A DNA stretch of 64,000 bases from assembly GCF_005871205.1 (NCBI RefSeq), contig NZ_SWKM01000011.1:868001-932000 (forward strand). The letters are read 5' to 3'. Position 1 is the first letter of the stretch. Each line of letters opens with the position of its first letter. A program made the position numbers and the translations under genes. Positions 42,557 to 51,941 of the stretch are shown here, piece after piece. Source of the stretch: Marinobacter alexandrii (GTDB lineage Bacteria > Pseudomonadota > Gammaproteobacteria > Pseudomonadales > Oleiphilaceae). Under the pieces are notes generated by a model. It saw nothing but the letters and a program-made list of their open reading frames with translations, did not search any database and had not been told where the DNA came from.

Positions 42557-43615
42557 TTACGGATTCAGAATCCGTATTTCTCGCCGCCACCGATTCATGA
42601 ACACATCGCGACGCATGGGGTCCACGAATGCCAGCAGTGAGGCATCAATGGGAATTGGGTAGAGGCGCTCGCCAACCTGATCCCGCAGCCGCTGCGAGGT
42701 GTAAGGGCCGACCACATCCGGCAGCACACTGAACAATGGCGTTTCGCCGGCAAGAATCTGTTGGCCGTCGGCGCTCAGCAAGAAATTCATGAATGTACGG
42801 GCCGCCTCGGGGTTGGGTGCGTAACGATGGATAAACGCCATGCGCATCATCACCAGTGAGTAGTCCTGGGGAATCTGCACAATAAGCTCAGGATGGCTGC
42901 GGGCCCACTGGATAGCGTAGGAGCCGAGCAGGTTGTAGCCAACCCAGTAGCGTCCATCGGTAAGTCCTTCAAGCATCTTCTGGGTGGAATTTTCCAGTTG
43001 CACGTCGGCCGCGCCCAGAGCGGCAACAAGATCCCAGAACCGGGGTGAATAGCGGGCATCCTGTTGAAACAGGGTGTAGCCGATGCCGCTACCGGAGGGT
43101 GAATAAGTGGTGACCCGGCCACGCAGCATCTCTTGATGAGTATTCAAGATGGTGTGGAGGTCGGCATGAGTCTGGGGTGGCAGCATGTGCCGCGCCAGGT
43201 TGAGACGGTATACGGTCACGATGGGTTCGAAGGTAAAGCCAAATACTTCGTTGCGCCATTTCGCCCAGCTTGGCCACTCGCTGGCGGCGTCGCTGTTGAG
43301 CGGTTGGGCGAGGCCGTCATTTACCCGGGCCATCTGCCAGGGCATGGCCGAGCTGATGACCACATCGGGAGCTGGTGAGGCGCTTCGGGCTCGTTCATCC
43401 ACCTCAAGGGTGGACCGGTCCTGAAATGACACCTCAATTTCCGGATGGGCCCGTTCAAATGCTGCGAGCAGTGGCGCCACCACGGGCAGATCCAGGGCGG
43501 CATCAACTTCGAGCGTGGTTTTATTCTGTGCCTTTGCCGCAGATGGCGGCAGGCTCACCGCTAAAAACAGTGTCACAACAAAAGCCGAAAAGTGCGGCCA
43601 CAGCCAACGTGCCAT
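42557..43615 (-). CDS. Periplasmic binding protein linked to a TctDE-type system
   Basis: 352 residues from the ATG at 43615, directly after the kinase stop. A signal peptide is present (LFLAVSLPPSAAKAQ). The fold is that of extracellular ABC-type (Fe3+/polyamine-like) binding proteins: LEVDAALDLPVVAPLLAAFERAHPEIEVSFQD, PDVVISSAMPWQM, and GRVTTYSPSGSGIGYTLFQQD. No permease adjoins it. In related loci a binding protein of this type acts with the sensor kinase as a co-receptor, as proposed for PgtC-like proteins. The ligand is probably a carboxylate. Confidence 0.82.
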   Translation of the reverse strand: MARWLWPHFSAFVVTLFLAVSLPPSAAKAQNKTTLEVDAALDLPVVAPLLAAFERAHPEIEVSFQDRSTLEVDERARSASPAPDVVISSAMPWQMARVNDGLAQPLNSDAASEWPSWAKWRNEVFGFTFEPIVTVYRLNLARHMLPPQTHADLHTILNTHQEMLRGRVTTYSPSGSGIGYTLFQQDARYSPRFWDLVAALGAADVQLENSTQKMLEGLTDGRYWVGYNLLGSYAIQWARSHPELIVQIPQDYSLVMMRMAFIHRYAPNPEAARTFMNFLLSADGQQILAGETPLFSVLPDVVGPYTSQRLRDQVGERLYPIPIDASLLAFVDPMRRDVFMNRWRREIRILNP

Positions 43616-43616
43616 G

Positions 43617-45017
43617 TCAGGTCTCCTCGGCCAGGGTTGGAAATAGGATGCGCACGCACAGGCCGTGGCCTGGCTCGCTGTGAATTTCAAGTGTCGCCTG
43701 ATGCCGTTGCACGATGGAGTTGACGATGGCAAGGCCGAGCCCGGAGCCCTCGGTGTCCTGGCGCCCGCCGCGCTCGAAAGGCTGGTGCAGACGGTCCAGC
43801 AACTCGGGGTTTACCCCAGGGCCGTTGTCCTGGATCCGCAGTTCCACCGTGTTTTCCTGCTTGGTCAGGCCCAGGGTAATCTCGCTGCCAGCCGGGGTAT
43901 AGCGCAGTGCGTTGTCGATAAGGTTGCCGATCAATTCGTGCAGAGACCAGGGTTCGCCCTGAATATAAATTGGGGCGTCGGGCAGGGCAGCCATGCCTAA
44001 ATCGTGATGTTTTGCGATGTCGCGATCGGCCCACTCGGTGATCGTTTTGCGCAACAAGTCTGACAGATCGATCTGCGTCTTTGATCCGGCCTCGGCGTGG
44101 CGCAGGCGTGACAGGCTGAGCAGTTGCCCGGCAAGGCGGCTGGTGCGTTCACTGCTGTCATGAACGGTTTGCAGCGCTTGTCGCCAGTCCTCTGGCTGGT
44201 TGCTTTGCAGCGCCAGTTCGCTGGTGCTTTGCAAACCCGCAAGAGGTGTTTTTAGCTGGTGGCTGGCATCGGCGCTGAAGCGTAGTAGCGCATTGCGGCC
44301 TTCCCTCTGTCGTTCGAAAAGAGCGTTCAGGGTTTCCGCCATGTCGTACAGCTCGCCCGGCACTTCCGCGTTCAGGGGGCTGACGTCATCAGCTTTGCGC
44401 TGGCGGATGAGCTGTCGCAGACGCCGGACCGGACCCAATGCCGTTCGAATGGCCACCAGCATCAGCAGCCCGGTCAGCATAACCATGACAACAAACCGGA
44501 TCAGAGCCTTGGTGAATAGGTCTTGGGTCAGGGATTCCCGGCCGGAAAGGGTGTGGCCGACCCAGATCTGCAAAGGCTCCACGGATTCCCAGCCAGCGGA
44601 TTTCAATTGGCGGCCGTGAACCCTGATGGATGCGCCGGCATACTGAAGGAAACTCCAAACCGGCTCGGACTGACGTGACGACTGGTGATGCAGTGTCTCC
44701 AAAATCGCCGCATCCAGATTGCCCGTCACCGACTGGCCGTCGCTGTCCACAACCGTATAAAACACCCGCTCCTGCTGCTCGGTTGCGAGCATCTGAAAAG
44801 CTGCGGCGGGTATTTCCACCACTGGCTGGCCACCCTGCCACTGGACCGCTTCGCCAATGGTCAGGCTGGCCGCTTGTAGCAAACTATCATATGCACGATC
44901 TGCTGCCCGCTCCGCGCTGGTGTATGCCTCAATCAGCAGAAATGTGCCAAGAACGCCAAACGCTGCGAGCAGCCAGGCACCTAACCGCTGTTTCAGTGTG
45001 CCCTTGACAACGATCAC
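43617..45017 (-). CDS. tctE: Sensor histidine kinase (TctE-like)
   Basis: 466 residues starting with a GTG that overlaps the regulator stop (GTGA). Two membrane helices (about 10-30 and 165-185) flank a periplasmic sensor of about 135 residues that resembles the 2CSK-type domain of TctE. The HAMP-less linker is followed by the H-box DASHQLKTPLAGLQS. The ATP-binding N, G1 and G2 boxes are ELIGNLIDNALRYTP, DNGPGVNP and GSGLGLAI. It phosphorylates the response regulator next to it. The gene order fits control of tricarboxylate uptake. Confidence 0.88.
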   Translation of the reverse strand: MIVVKGTLKQRLGAWLLAAFGVLGTFLLIEAYTSAERAADRAYDSLLQAASLTIGEAVQWQGGQPVVEIPAAAFQMLATEQQERVFYTVVDSDGQSVTGNLDAAILETLHHQSSRQSEPVWSFLQYAGASIRVHGRQLKSAGWESVEPLQIWVGHTLSGRESLTQDLFTKALIRFVVMVMLTGLLMLVAIRTALGPVRRLRQLIRQRKADDVSPLNAEVPGELYDMAETLNALFERQREGRNALLRFSADASHQLKTPLAGLQSTSELALQSNQPEDWRQALQTVHDSSERTSRLAGQLLSLSRLRHAEAGSKTQIDLSDLLRKTITEWADRDIAKHHDLGMAALPDAPIYIQGEPWSLHELIGNLIDNALRYTPAGSEITLGLTKQENTVELRIQDNGPGVNPELLDRLHQPFERGGRQDTEGSGLGLAIVNSIVQRHQATLEIHSEPGHGLCVRILFPTLAEET

Positions 45018-45682
45018 TCCGGATCATCCTCCAGGCGATATCCCAGGCCGCGCAGAGTGCGGATGCGCAAGCCGCTGCCTTGCAAGCGTTTGCGCAGTCG
45101 GCTGACGTAGACCTCCAAGGCATTGGGGCCGGCCTCACCAAAGCCAAACAACCGGTTAATCAGGTGCTCACGCGGGGCAATACGCCCTGCGTACAGTAGC
45201 AAACCCTCAATCAATCCCAGCTCCCGGGGCGGTAGATCCAGGTGCTCACCGAACAAGGTGGCGTTGCCAGAGGCGGGATCAAAGCACAGGGGGCCAAAGC
45301 GGAGATGGTTGTCGATGCGCTGTTGGCTCCGGCGTAGCAAGGCTCGCACCCGAGCCTGGAGTTCCGGTAGGGAAAAGGGTTTGGTCAGGTAATCGTCGGC
45401 ACCCAGGTCCAGTCCTTTAACCCGCTCCGCCACGCCGTCGCGGGCCGTCAGGATCATGATCGGTGTGGTATCGCGTCGCTCGCGAATTTCCGCCAGTAAC
45501 GAAAGCCCACTGCCATCCGGCAGGCCCAGATCCAGCACCACCAAGTCGAACTGGCTGTGCGCCAGCGCCGCGCGCGTCTCTTTCAGGCTGGTGAAAACCT
45601 CAACGGTGTTGCCCAGCGGTGCCAGTCCCTGATGCAGGGAGTCGGCAATCAACGGGTCATCTTCGACGATCAGCAGACGCAT
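45014..45682 (-). CDS. tctD: OmpR-family response regulator (TctD-like)
   Basis: 222 residues. The receiver has the acidic pair at residues 7-8 (IVEDDPL), the phosphorylated Asp near 51 (LVVLDLGLPDGSG), a conserved Thr (ILTARDG) and Lys (LTKPFSLPEL). The winged-helix DNA-binding domain is at about 130-220 (LPPRELGLIEGLLLYAGR, ...FGEAGPNALEVYVSRLRKRL). It is first in a regulator-kinase-binding-protein unit. Two GAAAGGTT direct repeats lie in the divergent promoter region towards tctC. Confidence 0.9.
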   Translation of the reverse strand: MRLLIVEDDPLIADSLHQGLAPLGNTVEVFTSLKETRAALAHSQFDLVVLDLGLPDGSGLSLLAEIRERRDTTPIMILTARDGVAERVKGLDLGADDYLTKPFSLPELQARVRALLRRSQQRIDNHLRFGPLCFDPASGNATLFGEHLDLPPRELGLIEGLLLYAGRIAPREHLINRLFGFGEAGPNALEVYVSRLRKRLQGSGLRIRTLRGLGYRLEDDPE

Positions 45683-45724
45683 GGGGGGCTTCTTTAAAAT
45701 AATGGACAGCGATTATAGATGGCT

Positions 45725-45743
45725 GAAAGGTTAATGAAAGGTT
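45725..45743. promoter_or_regulatory. GAAAGGTT direct repeats, candidate TctD site
   Basis: Two identical 8-base repeats start 11 bases apart (45725-45732 and 45736-45743), the head-to-tail period typical of OmpR-family sites. They lie between the divergent regulator and tctC genes. Confidence 0.5.
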
Positions 45744-45834
45744 GTGTCCATAGGATAGCTCTTGCCATCGATACGATGGCTTGCGGAGGCGCATCGCTGC
45801 GCTCCGCTCAAAACAAATACAACAGGAGTTCCAC

Positions 45835-46821
45835 ATGAAATTCAACACCGCATTCCTTCGTCGGTCTGCAGCTGCGGTTATCGGCGCTGCCTTAATGACC
45901 GGATCTGTCCACGCCTTTGCCAAGCCCACCGAATGCATCGCACCTGCCAAACCTGGCGGTGGCTATGACCTCACTTGCCGTCTAGCCGCCAACTCCCTGC
46001 AGGAGACCGGACTGATTGATCAGCCCATGATGGTAAGTTACATGCCCGGTGGTATCGGGGCCGTTGCTTACAACCACGTCAACGGCGTGCGCAAAGACGA
46101 CCCCAACCTCATCGTTGCCGCCAGTACCGGCGCTGCAGTTAACCTGGCGCTGGGCAAATTTGGCCAGTACGACGCCGACGAAGTGCGCTGGTTGGGTGCT
46201 CTGGGTGTGGATTATGGCGCCATCGTGGTGAAAGCTGATGCCCCGTGGCAGAACCTGAAAGAGCTGGCCCAGGATCTGAAGACACAGCCTGGCAAGATCG
46301 TCTTTGGTGCCGGCGGTACCGTTGGCAGTCAGGACTGGATGAAGGCAGCGCTTACCGCCAAGGCAGCCGATGTTTCACCCCGGGATTTGCGCTATGTGGC
46401 CTTTGAAGGTGGCGGTGAATCTCTGGCGGCGCTTCTGGGCGAGCACATCCACGTGTTCACCGGCGATCTTTCCGAACTTCGCCCACACCTGGATTCCGGC
46501 AAGGTACGTGTGCTGGCAGCGTTGGCGGAAGAACGTGTAGGCGGCCCCTATGCTGATATCCCCACTGCGGCCGAGCAGGGCTATGACGTGCAGTGGCCAA
46601 TCTGGCGCGGGTACTACATGGGCCCGGATGTGAGTGATGAAGCCTACAACACCTGGGTTGAGCGTCTGAAGGAACTGGCCGGCACGGAACAATTCGCCGA
46701 GATGCGTGACGCACGCGGCCTGTTTCCGATGGAGCGCTATGGCGACAACTTCGACACTTACGTGAAAGAGATGGTTGTCCAGTTCAAAGAACTTGCTAAA
46801 GAAGTTGGGCTGACACAATGA
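45835..46821 (+). CDS. tctC: Tricarboxylate-binding protein TctC
   Basis: 328 residues from ATG 45835 (AACAGGAG upstream), with a signal peptide ending SVHAFA. It is a tripartite tricarboxylate transporter receptor: ECIAPAKPGGGYDLTCRLAANSL carries the PAxPGGGxD motif that holds carboxylates. FGAGGTVGSQDWMKAALTAKA and YVAFEGGGESLAALLG follow as in the family. Unlike others, no lipobox is seen, so it is soluble in the periplasm. It delivers citrate or another tricarboxylate to TctAB. It is the first gene of tctCBA. Confidence 0.92.
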   Translation: MKFNTAFLRRSAAAVIGAALMTGSVHAFAKPTECIAPAKPGGGYDLTCRLAANSLQETGLIDQPMMVSYMPGGIGAVAYNHVNGVRKDDPNLIVAASTGAAVNLALGKFGQYDADEVRWLGALGVDYGAIVVKADAPWQNLKELAQDLKTQPGKIVFGAGGTVGSQDWMKAALTAKAADVSPRDLRYVAFEGGGESLAALLGEHIHVFTGDLSELRPHLDSGKVRVLAALAEERVGGPYADIPTAAEQGYDVQWPIWRGYYMGPDVSDEAYNTWVERLKELAGTEQFAEMRDARGLFPMERYGDNFDTYVKEMVVQFKELAKEVGLTQ

Positions 46822-47267
46822 GAATTGCCGCCGACCGTATTCTGGGGCTTGCCTTGATCGGTTTGGCGGCATTCGCCGCCTTCAATGCCTCACAGTTTCA
46901 TGTCAACTTCAGCTACGAGCCCGTTGGGCCGAAAGCATTCCCCATCCTGCTTTCGGCCATTCTGGCGACCTTGTCACTGGTGCTGGTGTTCCGGCCCGGC
47001 GAGAACGGTGACTGGCCCGACAAGCGCGTGACCCTGAAGTTGTTGGCCGTTCTGGGTGTGCTCCTGGTTTATGCCCTGCTGTTTGCCCGCCTGGGGTTTG
47101 TCGTCATGACCTTCCTGACCGTGCTGTCTCTGGCCCGCCTGTTTGAGGCCTCCTGGAAAAAAGCCGCGATTGCTGGATTGTTGATGACCCTGGGGAGCTA
47201 TTACCTGTTTACCCTCGGCCTGGGTATCGCTTTGCCAGGCGGCCATTGGCTGCCCGACTTCAACTGA
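46818..47267 (+). CDS. tctB: TctB small membrane subunit
   Basis: 149 residues, four hydrophobic segments, with the family motif NFSYEPVGPKAFPILLSAILATLSL near the start. The ATG overlaps the tctC stop (ATGA). TctB is the small, poorly conserved helper subunit required for TctA function in the inner membrane. Confidence 0.85.
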   Translation: MRIAADRILGLALIGLAAFAAFNASQFHVNFSYEPVGPKAFPILLSAILATLSLVLVFRPGENGDWPDKRVTLKLLAVLGVLLVYALLFARLGFVVMTFLTVLSLARLFEASWKKAAIAGLLMTLGSYYLFTLGLGIALPGGHWLPDFN

Positions 47268-47277
47268 GGTGCCTGGT

Positions 47278-48783
47278 ATGTTTGATTTTCTGATTCAAGG
47301 TTTTGATGTTGCCCTCAGCCCCATGAACCTGGGGTTGGCCTTTCTCGGGGCACTACTCGGCACGTTGTTTGGCGCCCTGCCAGGCATCGGGCCTATCAAT
47401 GGCATTGCCATTCTGATGCCGCTGGCTTACACCCTTGGGCTGCCTGCGGAGTCCGCACTGATCCTGCTGGCGGGTGTTTACACCGGGGCAGAATATGGCG
47501 GACGTATGTCCAGCATCCTGCTGAATGTTCCGGGCGATGCCGGCGCGGTGATGACCACTCTGGATGGACATCCCCTGGCCAAGAAGGGACTGGCTGGACC
47601 CGCCCTGGGGCTGTCTGCGGTCAGCTCGTTCGTGGGCGCAACCATCGCTATCATCGGTCTGACGTTGTTCGCACCGTTGCTGGCGGAAGTGGCTGTGATG
47701 TTTGGTCCGGCCGAATTCTTCGCACTCATGGTGTTCGCCTTTGCGTCCATGTCGGTGATGATGGGTAACGATCCGATCAAAACCGGTATTGGTGCCGTGC
47801 TTGGTGTGCTGATTGCCATGGTAGGCGTCGACTCCGGTACGGGTGTAATGCGATATACCTTCGGCATGGCCGAGCTGTACGACGGTATCGATTTTGTGGT
47901 GATGATTATCGGCCTGTTCGCCATCAGCGAGATCCTGCTGATGCTGGAGCATGCCCACGGCAAGAACGCCAACCAGGAAATGCCTCCACTGGGCCGTGTC
48001 ATGGTCAGCGCCAAAGAGCTGCTTTACTGCAAGTGGGCGATGCTGCGCAGTGGTGTGATTGGTTTCATTGTGGGTGTGTTGCCCGGCACCGGAGCCTCAG
48101 TGGCTGGCGCGGTAACCTATACCACCGAGAAGCGTCTGTCTGACAAGCACAACACTTTCGGTACCGGTGATATGCGCGGTCTGGCCGCTCCCGAGGCGGG
48201 CAATAACGCGTCCGCGGCTGGCTCTTTTGTGCCGATGCTGACGCTCGGCATTCCAGGCTCAGGAACCACCGCGGTTCTGCTGGGCGCGCTCATGCTCTAC
48301 AACATCACGCCCGGCCCCATGCTGTTTACGGAACGCCCGGAAGTGGCTGGCGGTCTGATTGCATCCCTCTATATCGGCAACCTGGTGCTGTTGGCGCTCA
48401 ACCTTCCTCTTGCGGGCCTGTTTGCCAAGACCCTGACAATGCCCCGCTGGGTACTGGTGCCGGGAATTGCAATCCTGGCTTTTGTTGGTGTCTACCAGCT
48501 GCATTCCGATTTGATGGCCATCTACCTGATGCTGATCGTTGGAGTGTTTGGCTATGCGTTGCGTAAACTTGGCTTCTCGCTGGCGCCGGTGATCCTCGGG
48601 TACGTGCTGGGTGGATTGATGGAAGATAATCTGCGCCGGGCGCTTTCCATCAGCGGCGGGGAAGTCGGGATTCTCTGGGATTCGGCGATCTCTATCTGCC
48701 TGTGGATTGCTGCCGCCATGCTGCTGGTATTGCCATGGCTGTTGTCCCGAGCGTTCTCGCGCAAGTCGCCGGTGACGGCGTGA
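47278..48783 (+). CDS. tctA: TctA large membrane subunit
   Basis: 501 residues from the ATG at 47278 (GAGGTG upstream); a GTG at 47269 is in frame. About 11 membrane segments are present. Two copies of a TctA motif are clear: 'GALLGTLFGALPGIGPINGIAILMPLAY' and 'GVIGFIVGVLPGTGASVAGAVTYTTEKRLS'. The segment AEYGGRMSSILLNVPGDAGAVMT is typical. It is the permease of the H+/Na+-coupled tripartite tricarboxylate transporter. Its partners are the preceding tctC and tctB. Confidence 0.93.
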   Translation: MFDFLIQGFDVALSPMNLGLAFLGALLGTLFGALPGIGPINGIAILMPLAYTLGLPAESALILLAGVYTGAEYGGRMSSILLNVPGDAGAVMTTLDGHPLAKKGLAGPALGLSAVSSFVGATIAIIGLTLFAPLLAEVAVMFGPAEFFALMVFAFASMSVMMGNDPIKTGIGAVLGVLIAMVGVDSGTGVMRYTFGMAELYDGIDFVVMIIGLFAISEILLMLEHAHGKNANQEMPPLGRVMVSAKELLYCKWAMLRSGVIGFIVGVLPGTGASVAGAVTYTTEKRLSDKHNTFGTGDMRGLAAPEAGNNASAAGSFVPMLTLGIPGSGTTAVLLGALMLYNITPGPMLFTERPEVAGGLIASLYIGNLVLLALNLPLAGLFAKTLTMPRWVLVPGIAILAFVGVYQLHSDLMAIYLMLIVGVFGYALRKLGFSLAPVILGYVLGGLMEDNLRRALSISGGEVGILWDSAISICLWIAAAMLLVLPWLLSRAFSRKSPVTA

Positions 48784-48802
48784 TGATCTGGGTGACTCAG
48801 CG

Positions 48803-49870
48803 TTGATTACTCTGATCAAAGAGCGTTGCATCGCGGGTGGCAAGCTGCTGCCCGCGCTTGCGATTGGCGCCGGAGGCGGCGGCCTTGCCTACGCCGTTCA
48901 CACCCCTTTGCCCTGGTTGCTGGGTGCCTTGATTGCCACCACGGTGCTCAGCCTCGCTGGCGTCCGGCTGCAGGCGCCAACTTCATCGCGCAAAGCGGTG
49001 TTGGTGGTGATTGGTGTGATGCTGGGCGGTGCGTTCACACCGGATCTGGCGGCGAACCTCTCGCTCTGGGGGATCAGCCTGGCTATCATGTTTATCGCTA
49101 CTGCGGTGATGATCGTGGTCTCGGTCTGGCTGAGCCGGCGAGTTGCCGGTAACTCGGTTGAAACCGCCATTTATTCAGGCGTTCCTGGTGGTATCTCCTC
49201 CGTTTCCCTGATGGCCGCCGACACCAGTGCTGATATGCGGATCGTTGGCCTGACTCACGGAGTTCGTATTCTGGTGGTGTTGTTGGTGATTCCACCGTTA
49301 CTGCAGTGGGCTGAACACGTTAGCCTCCAGCAGCCCAGCATGACGTTGGCCCAGTGGCTGGCTTTCCCGGGGTTCGACGAGTCGTTGATGTTGGTGATTG
49401 CCGGTATTGCCGGTGCCTGGCTGGGCCAGTGCCTGCGCTTGCCGAATCCGCTGCTGTTTGGGCCGATTCTGTTGTCCGGCGCCTTGCACGTCAGTGGACT
49501 GAGCGAAGCGACGATTCCGCCCGTGATCATTGCTTTGGCCCAGGTTGTGATTGGTGTTTCAGTTGGCGTCAGGTTCGTGGGGGTGTCGCTGGCGTCGGTG
49601 GGATCCACTATCTTTATCGCTCTGGTTCAGGCCTTGGTGCTGCTGGTTATTGCTATAGGTGCCGCCTGGATTGCACACGTGACCACCGGGTTCTCACTGG
49701 CTGCGGTACTGTTGGCGTATATGCCGGGCGGCGCCCCCGAGCTCAGTCTGGTCGCGCTCTCCCTGGGCATTGAGCCGGCGTTCGTTACGTCACATCACCT
49801 GGCACGCATTACCATCTTGATTCTGTTGATGCCTGCGCTGGTGGCGTTTTTGAAACGTATTGGCAGTTGA
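48803..49870 (+). CDS. AbrB-family membrane protein (putative ammonia monooxygenase family)
   Basis: 355 residues from a TTG start, ten or so hydrophobic segments in two repeat halves (LAIGAGGGGLAYAVHTPLPWLLGALIATT and LMLVIAGIAGAWLGQCLRLPNPLLFGPILLSGALHVSGL). This is the family named after Pfam 'AmoA-like/AbrB'; despite the name no enzyme activity is proven. It often follows tct operons, and here lies 19 bases after tctA, so it may assist uptake. A terminator follows. Confidence 0.78.
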   Translation: MITLIKERCIAGGKLLPALAIGAGGGGLAYAVHTPLPWLLGALIATTVLSLAGVRLQAPTSSRKAVLVVIGVMLGGAFTPDLAANLSLWGISLAIMFIATAVMIVVSVWLSRRVAGNSVETAIYSGVPGGISSVSLMAADTSADMRIVGLTHGVRILVVLLVIPPLLQWAEHVSLQQPSMTLAQWLAFPGFDESLMLVIAGIAGAWLGQCLRLPNPLLFGPILLSGALHVSGLSEATIPPVIIALAQVVIGVSVGVRFVGVSLASVGSTIFIALVQALVLLVIAIGAAWIAHVTTGFSLAAVLLAYMPGGAPELSLVALSLGIEPAFVTSHHLARITILILLMPALVAFLKRIGS

Positions 49871-49880
49871 ATGAGTTGGG

Positions 49881-49908
49881 GAGCCCGCTGACCCCTCTCG
49901 GCGGGCTC
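49881..49908 (+). terminator. Terminator after the tct operon
   Basis: GAGCCCGC (49881-49888) pairs exactly with GCGGGCTC (49901-49908), 10 bases after the stop of the AbrB-like gene. The T-tail is short (CCTTC). Confidence 0.6.
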
Positions 49909-49933
49909 CTTCACATCCCTGAATTGTCGCAGC

Positions 49934-51679
49934 TCAGTTACACTGACCCGCCTCGTAGAATCCTTCGCTGGTTTCCTTCACCCAGGTGTAAACCCCGGAT
50001 ACGGAACCGAGGAAGTCATCCCCGCCAGTCGAGTAATAGCCACCGGTATAGTAAGCGCGGCCTGCGTTGTCGTGGTTGAGGTTGGTGTCGTTCCAGTCCT
50101 GGCACACTGGTGGCTCACCGCCGCCTCCGTTACCGCCACCACCACCACCACCGCTGCAGGCAGTCGGTACGCTGGCGTACCAGAGTCCCGGATCCCCTTC
50201 GTACAGGGTGACACTGTTCCAGGTGTCATAGGACGCGCCGATGTCGACGTTGTCGCCATTGGCGAAGGTGCGGTAGTTGTAGGCTCCGCCGGCATAGGCG
50301 CGGCCCGCGGAGATGTGTGCGTTGGGCGAGGCCGTGGCTTGCTCACAGGTTTCGGTCGGGGCATTGGGGTCGTAAACCACTACCTCGCGGTCTTTCACGG
50401 TGGTATTGCTGTCACTATCCGTGGCTGAGTAGGTGCAGGTGTAGGATCCGACGGTGGAGGTATCCACCGCACTGCAATCGGCTGTGACAGTGACCGAGCC
50501 GTCTTCCGCGTCGTCGGCGGTGGCGCCCGGGTCGGTGAAGGTGGTGTTAATGGCCACCGTCATAGGATTGTCGCCAATCAATGTGATGACAGGGAATCCT
50601 TCAGGCTGGGAGCCGTCACGGCTATGACGATCAAAGAAATCCCAGATGATGTCTGGGTAGCTGGGGCCGACTTTCACAGACCATTTGCCGTTGTTGCCAT
50701 TGGCCCCACCAACCCAGTAATGCCCGTGATTCGTGTCCTGGGTATTGGGGGTGGATAGAGGGCCATCGAGGTAAATGGTCTCCACTACAGAACGGGTGCC
50801 GACAGTACCGTCTTCGGTGTAGCGAATATGTTGGCAGCTGTAGTTGTTCTGGTAGTAAGGCGCACACGCGGTGGAAGACGCCTGAGCCGCAGTGGTGTGG
50901 TCGAAGGATGGAGTGCCGAAGACCTTGAGGTGGGCATCTCGGGTGTTATCCGCAGCAGTTTTCAGAACGGTGCAGTCATTCTCGTTTTGCAGCACCATCA
51001 GCGGAATGGGATAGCTGTCGTCCAGTTCGCTCTGCATATCCGAAATCACACGGGACACGCTGTGAAAGTTGGCGCTGCCCGGGCATTGGCCTGACAATGA
51101 TACCGAGCCGGCATCTTCGCCGTAGGGCAAGCCAGCAGCGGGTGCGGCGGCGGCCCAGTATTCATTATGAGTCACGGCGGCAACGATGGTCATGGCGCCG
51201 CCGGAAGACAAGCCGGTGATGAAGCGGCGGTTGGGGTCGATGGCGTAGTTGGCCTCAACGGCAAGACCGATCTGGTGCAGGTCTTCCGTCTCGCCTGCAC
51301 CTTCGTGGCGATGATGATCGAACCAGAATCCCCAGCAGTTCTCGTTTCGTAGACCGTCGTAACTGGTGATAAAAGGAGCCACAAGAATGAACCCATAGGT
51401 GTCGGCAGCGGCAGTCAGACCCCAGTCGTTGAGTACATCGTTGTTGGTCTGTTTGCAGCCATGCAGCGCCATCACCATGGGGGCAGGTGTGGTGATGTTA
51501 TCTGGCACATACACTTTGTAATCCCGGGTGCGGGACTGGCTGTAGGGTTGTTGCGGCAGGGAATAAGAGTAGGTTTGGCCCGCAGAAGAGGGCGCGGCTG
51601 GCGCCATCAGCAGGGCTGACAGCATAAATGTCGACAGCGCGGTGCCAACGCGCAGTGATATGAATGAACCTGTGATCAT
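49934..51679 (-). CDS. Secreted modular esterase / PHB depolymerase-like protein
   Basis: 581 residues with a signal peptide (ALLMAPAAPSSAGQ). The catalytic domain (about 35-325) is of the feruloyl-esterase/short-chain PHB-depolymerase type: VPDNITTPAPMVMALHGCKQT, with Ser in 'FITGLSSGGAMT' and distal Asp/His ('TNHGHYW'). An immunoglobulin-like DUF5011-type module follows (ITLIGDNPMTVAINTTFTDPGATADD). A Cys-flanked repeat-like region comes next (HISAGRAYAGGAYNY and, later, NHDNAGRAYYTGGYY), joined by a Gly-rich linker (SGGGGGGGNGGGG). The tandem C-terminal modules probably bind polymer. It degrades external polymer. Confidence 0.83.
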   Translation of the reverse strand: MITGSFISLRVGTALSTFMLSALLMAPAAPSSAGQTYSYSLPQQPYSQSRTRDYKVYVPDNITTPAPMVMALHGCKQTNNDVLNDWGLTAAADTYGFILVAPFITSYDGLRNENCWGFWFDHHRHEGAGETEDLHQIGLAVEANYAIDPNRRFITGLSSGGAMTIVAAVTHNEYWAAAAPAAGLPYGEDAGSVSLSGQCPGSANFHSVSRVISDMQSELDDSYPIPLMVLQNENDCTVLKTAADNTRDAHLKVFGTPSFDHTTAAQASSTACAPYYQNNYSCQHIRYTEDGTVGTRSVVETIYLDGPLSTPNTQDTNHGHYWVGGANGNNGKWSVKVGPSYPDIIWDFFDRHSRDGSQPEGFPVITLIGDNPMTVAINTTFTDPGATADDAEDGSVTVTADCSAVDTSTVGSYTCTYSATDSDSNTTVKDREVVVYDPNAPTETCEQATASPNAHISAGRAYAGGAYNYRTFANGDNVDIGASYDTWNSVTLYEGDPGLWYASVPTACSGGGGGGGNGGGGEPPVCQDWNDTNLNHDNAGRAYYTGGYYSTGGDDFLGSVSGVYTWVKETSEGFYEAGQCN

Positions 51680-51941
51680 CGAATGCTCCTTTTATTGGAT
51701 TTATTGTTCGGCGGGTAATACCAAGGAAGTTTCGTGCCAGTCCGGTAACTGGTTGATCTTAATGGTTTTGGCCTATCGTGAGCGGGAAGGAGTGGCCGGG
51801 AATCCGGACGGGGTGTCTGGATTTCCTGACGAAAAGCATTACCAGAAATCCCCGGAAGCGTGCTAAAACTCGCGGCCTCGACAGCGGCCTGCGCATATCT
51901 TCGTGAGCCCTTTGTCTTTCTCAACCAATCGGGATGACGAT

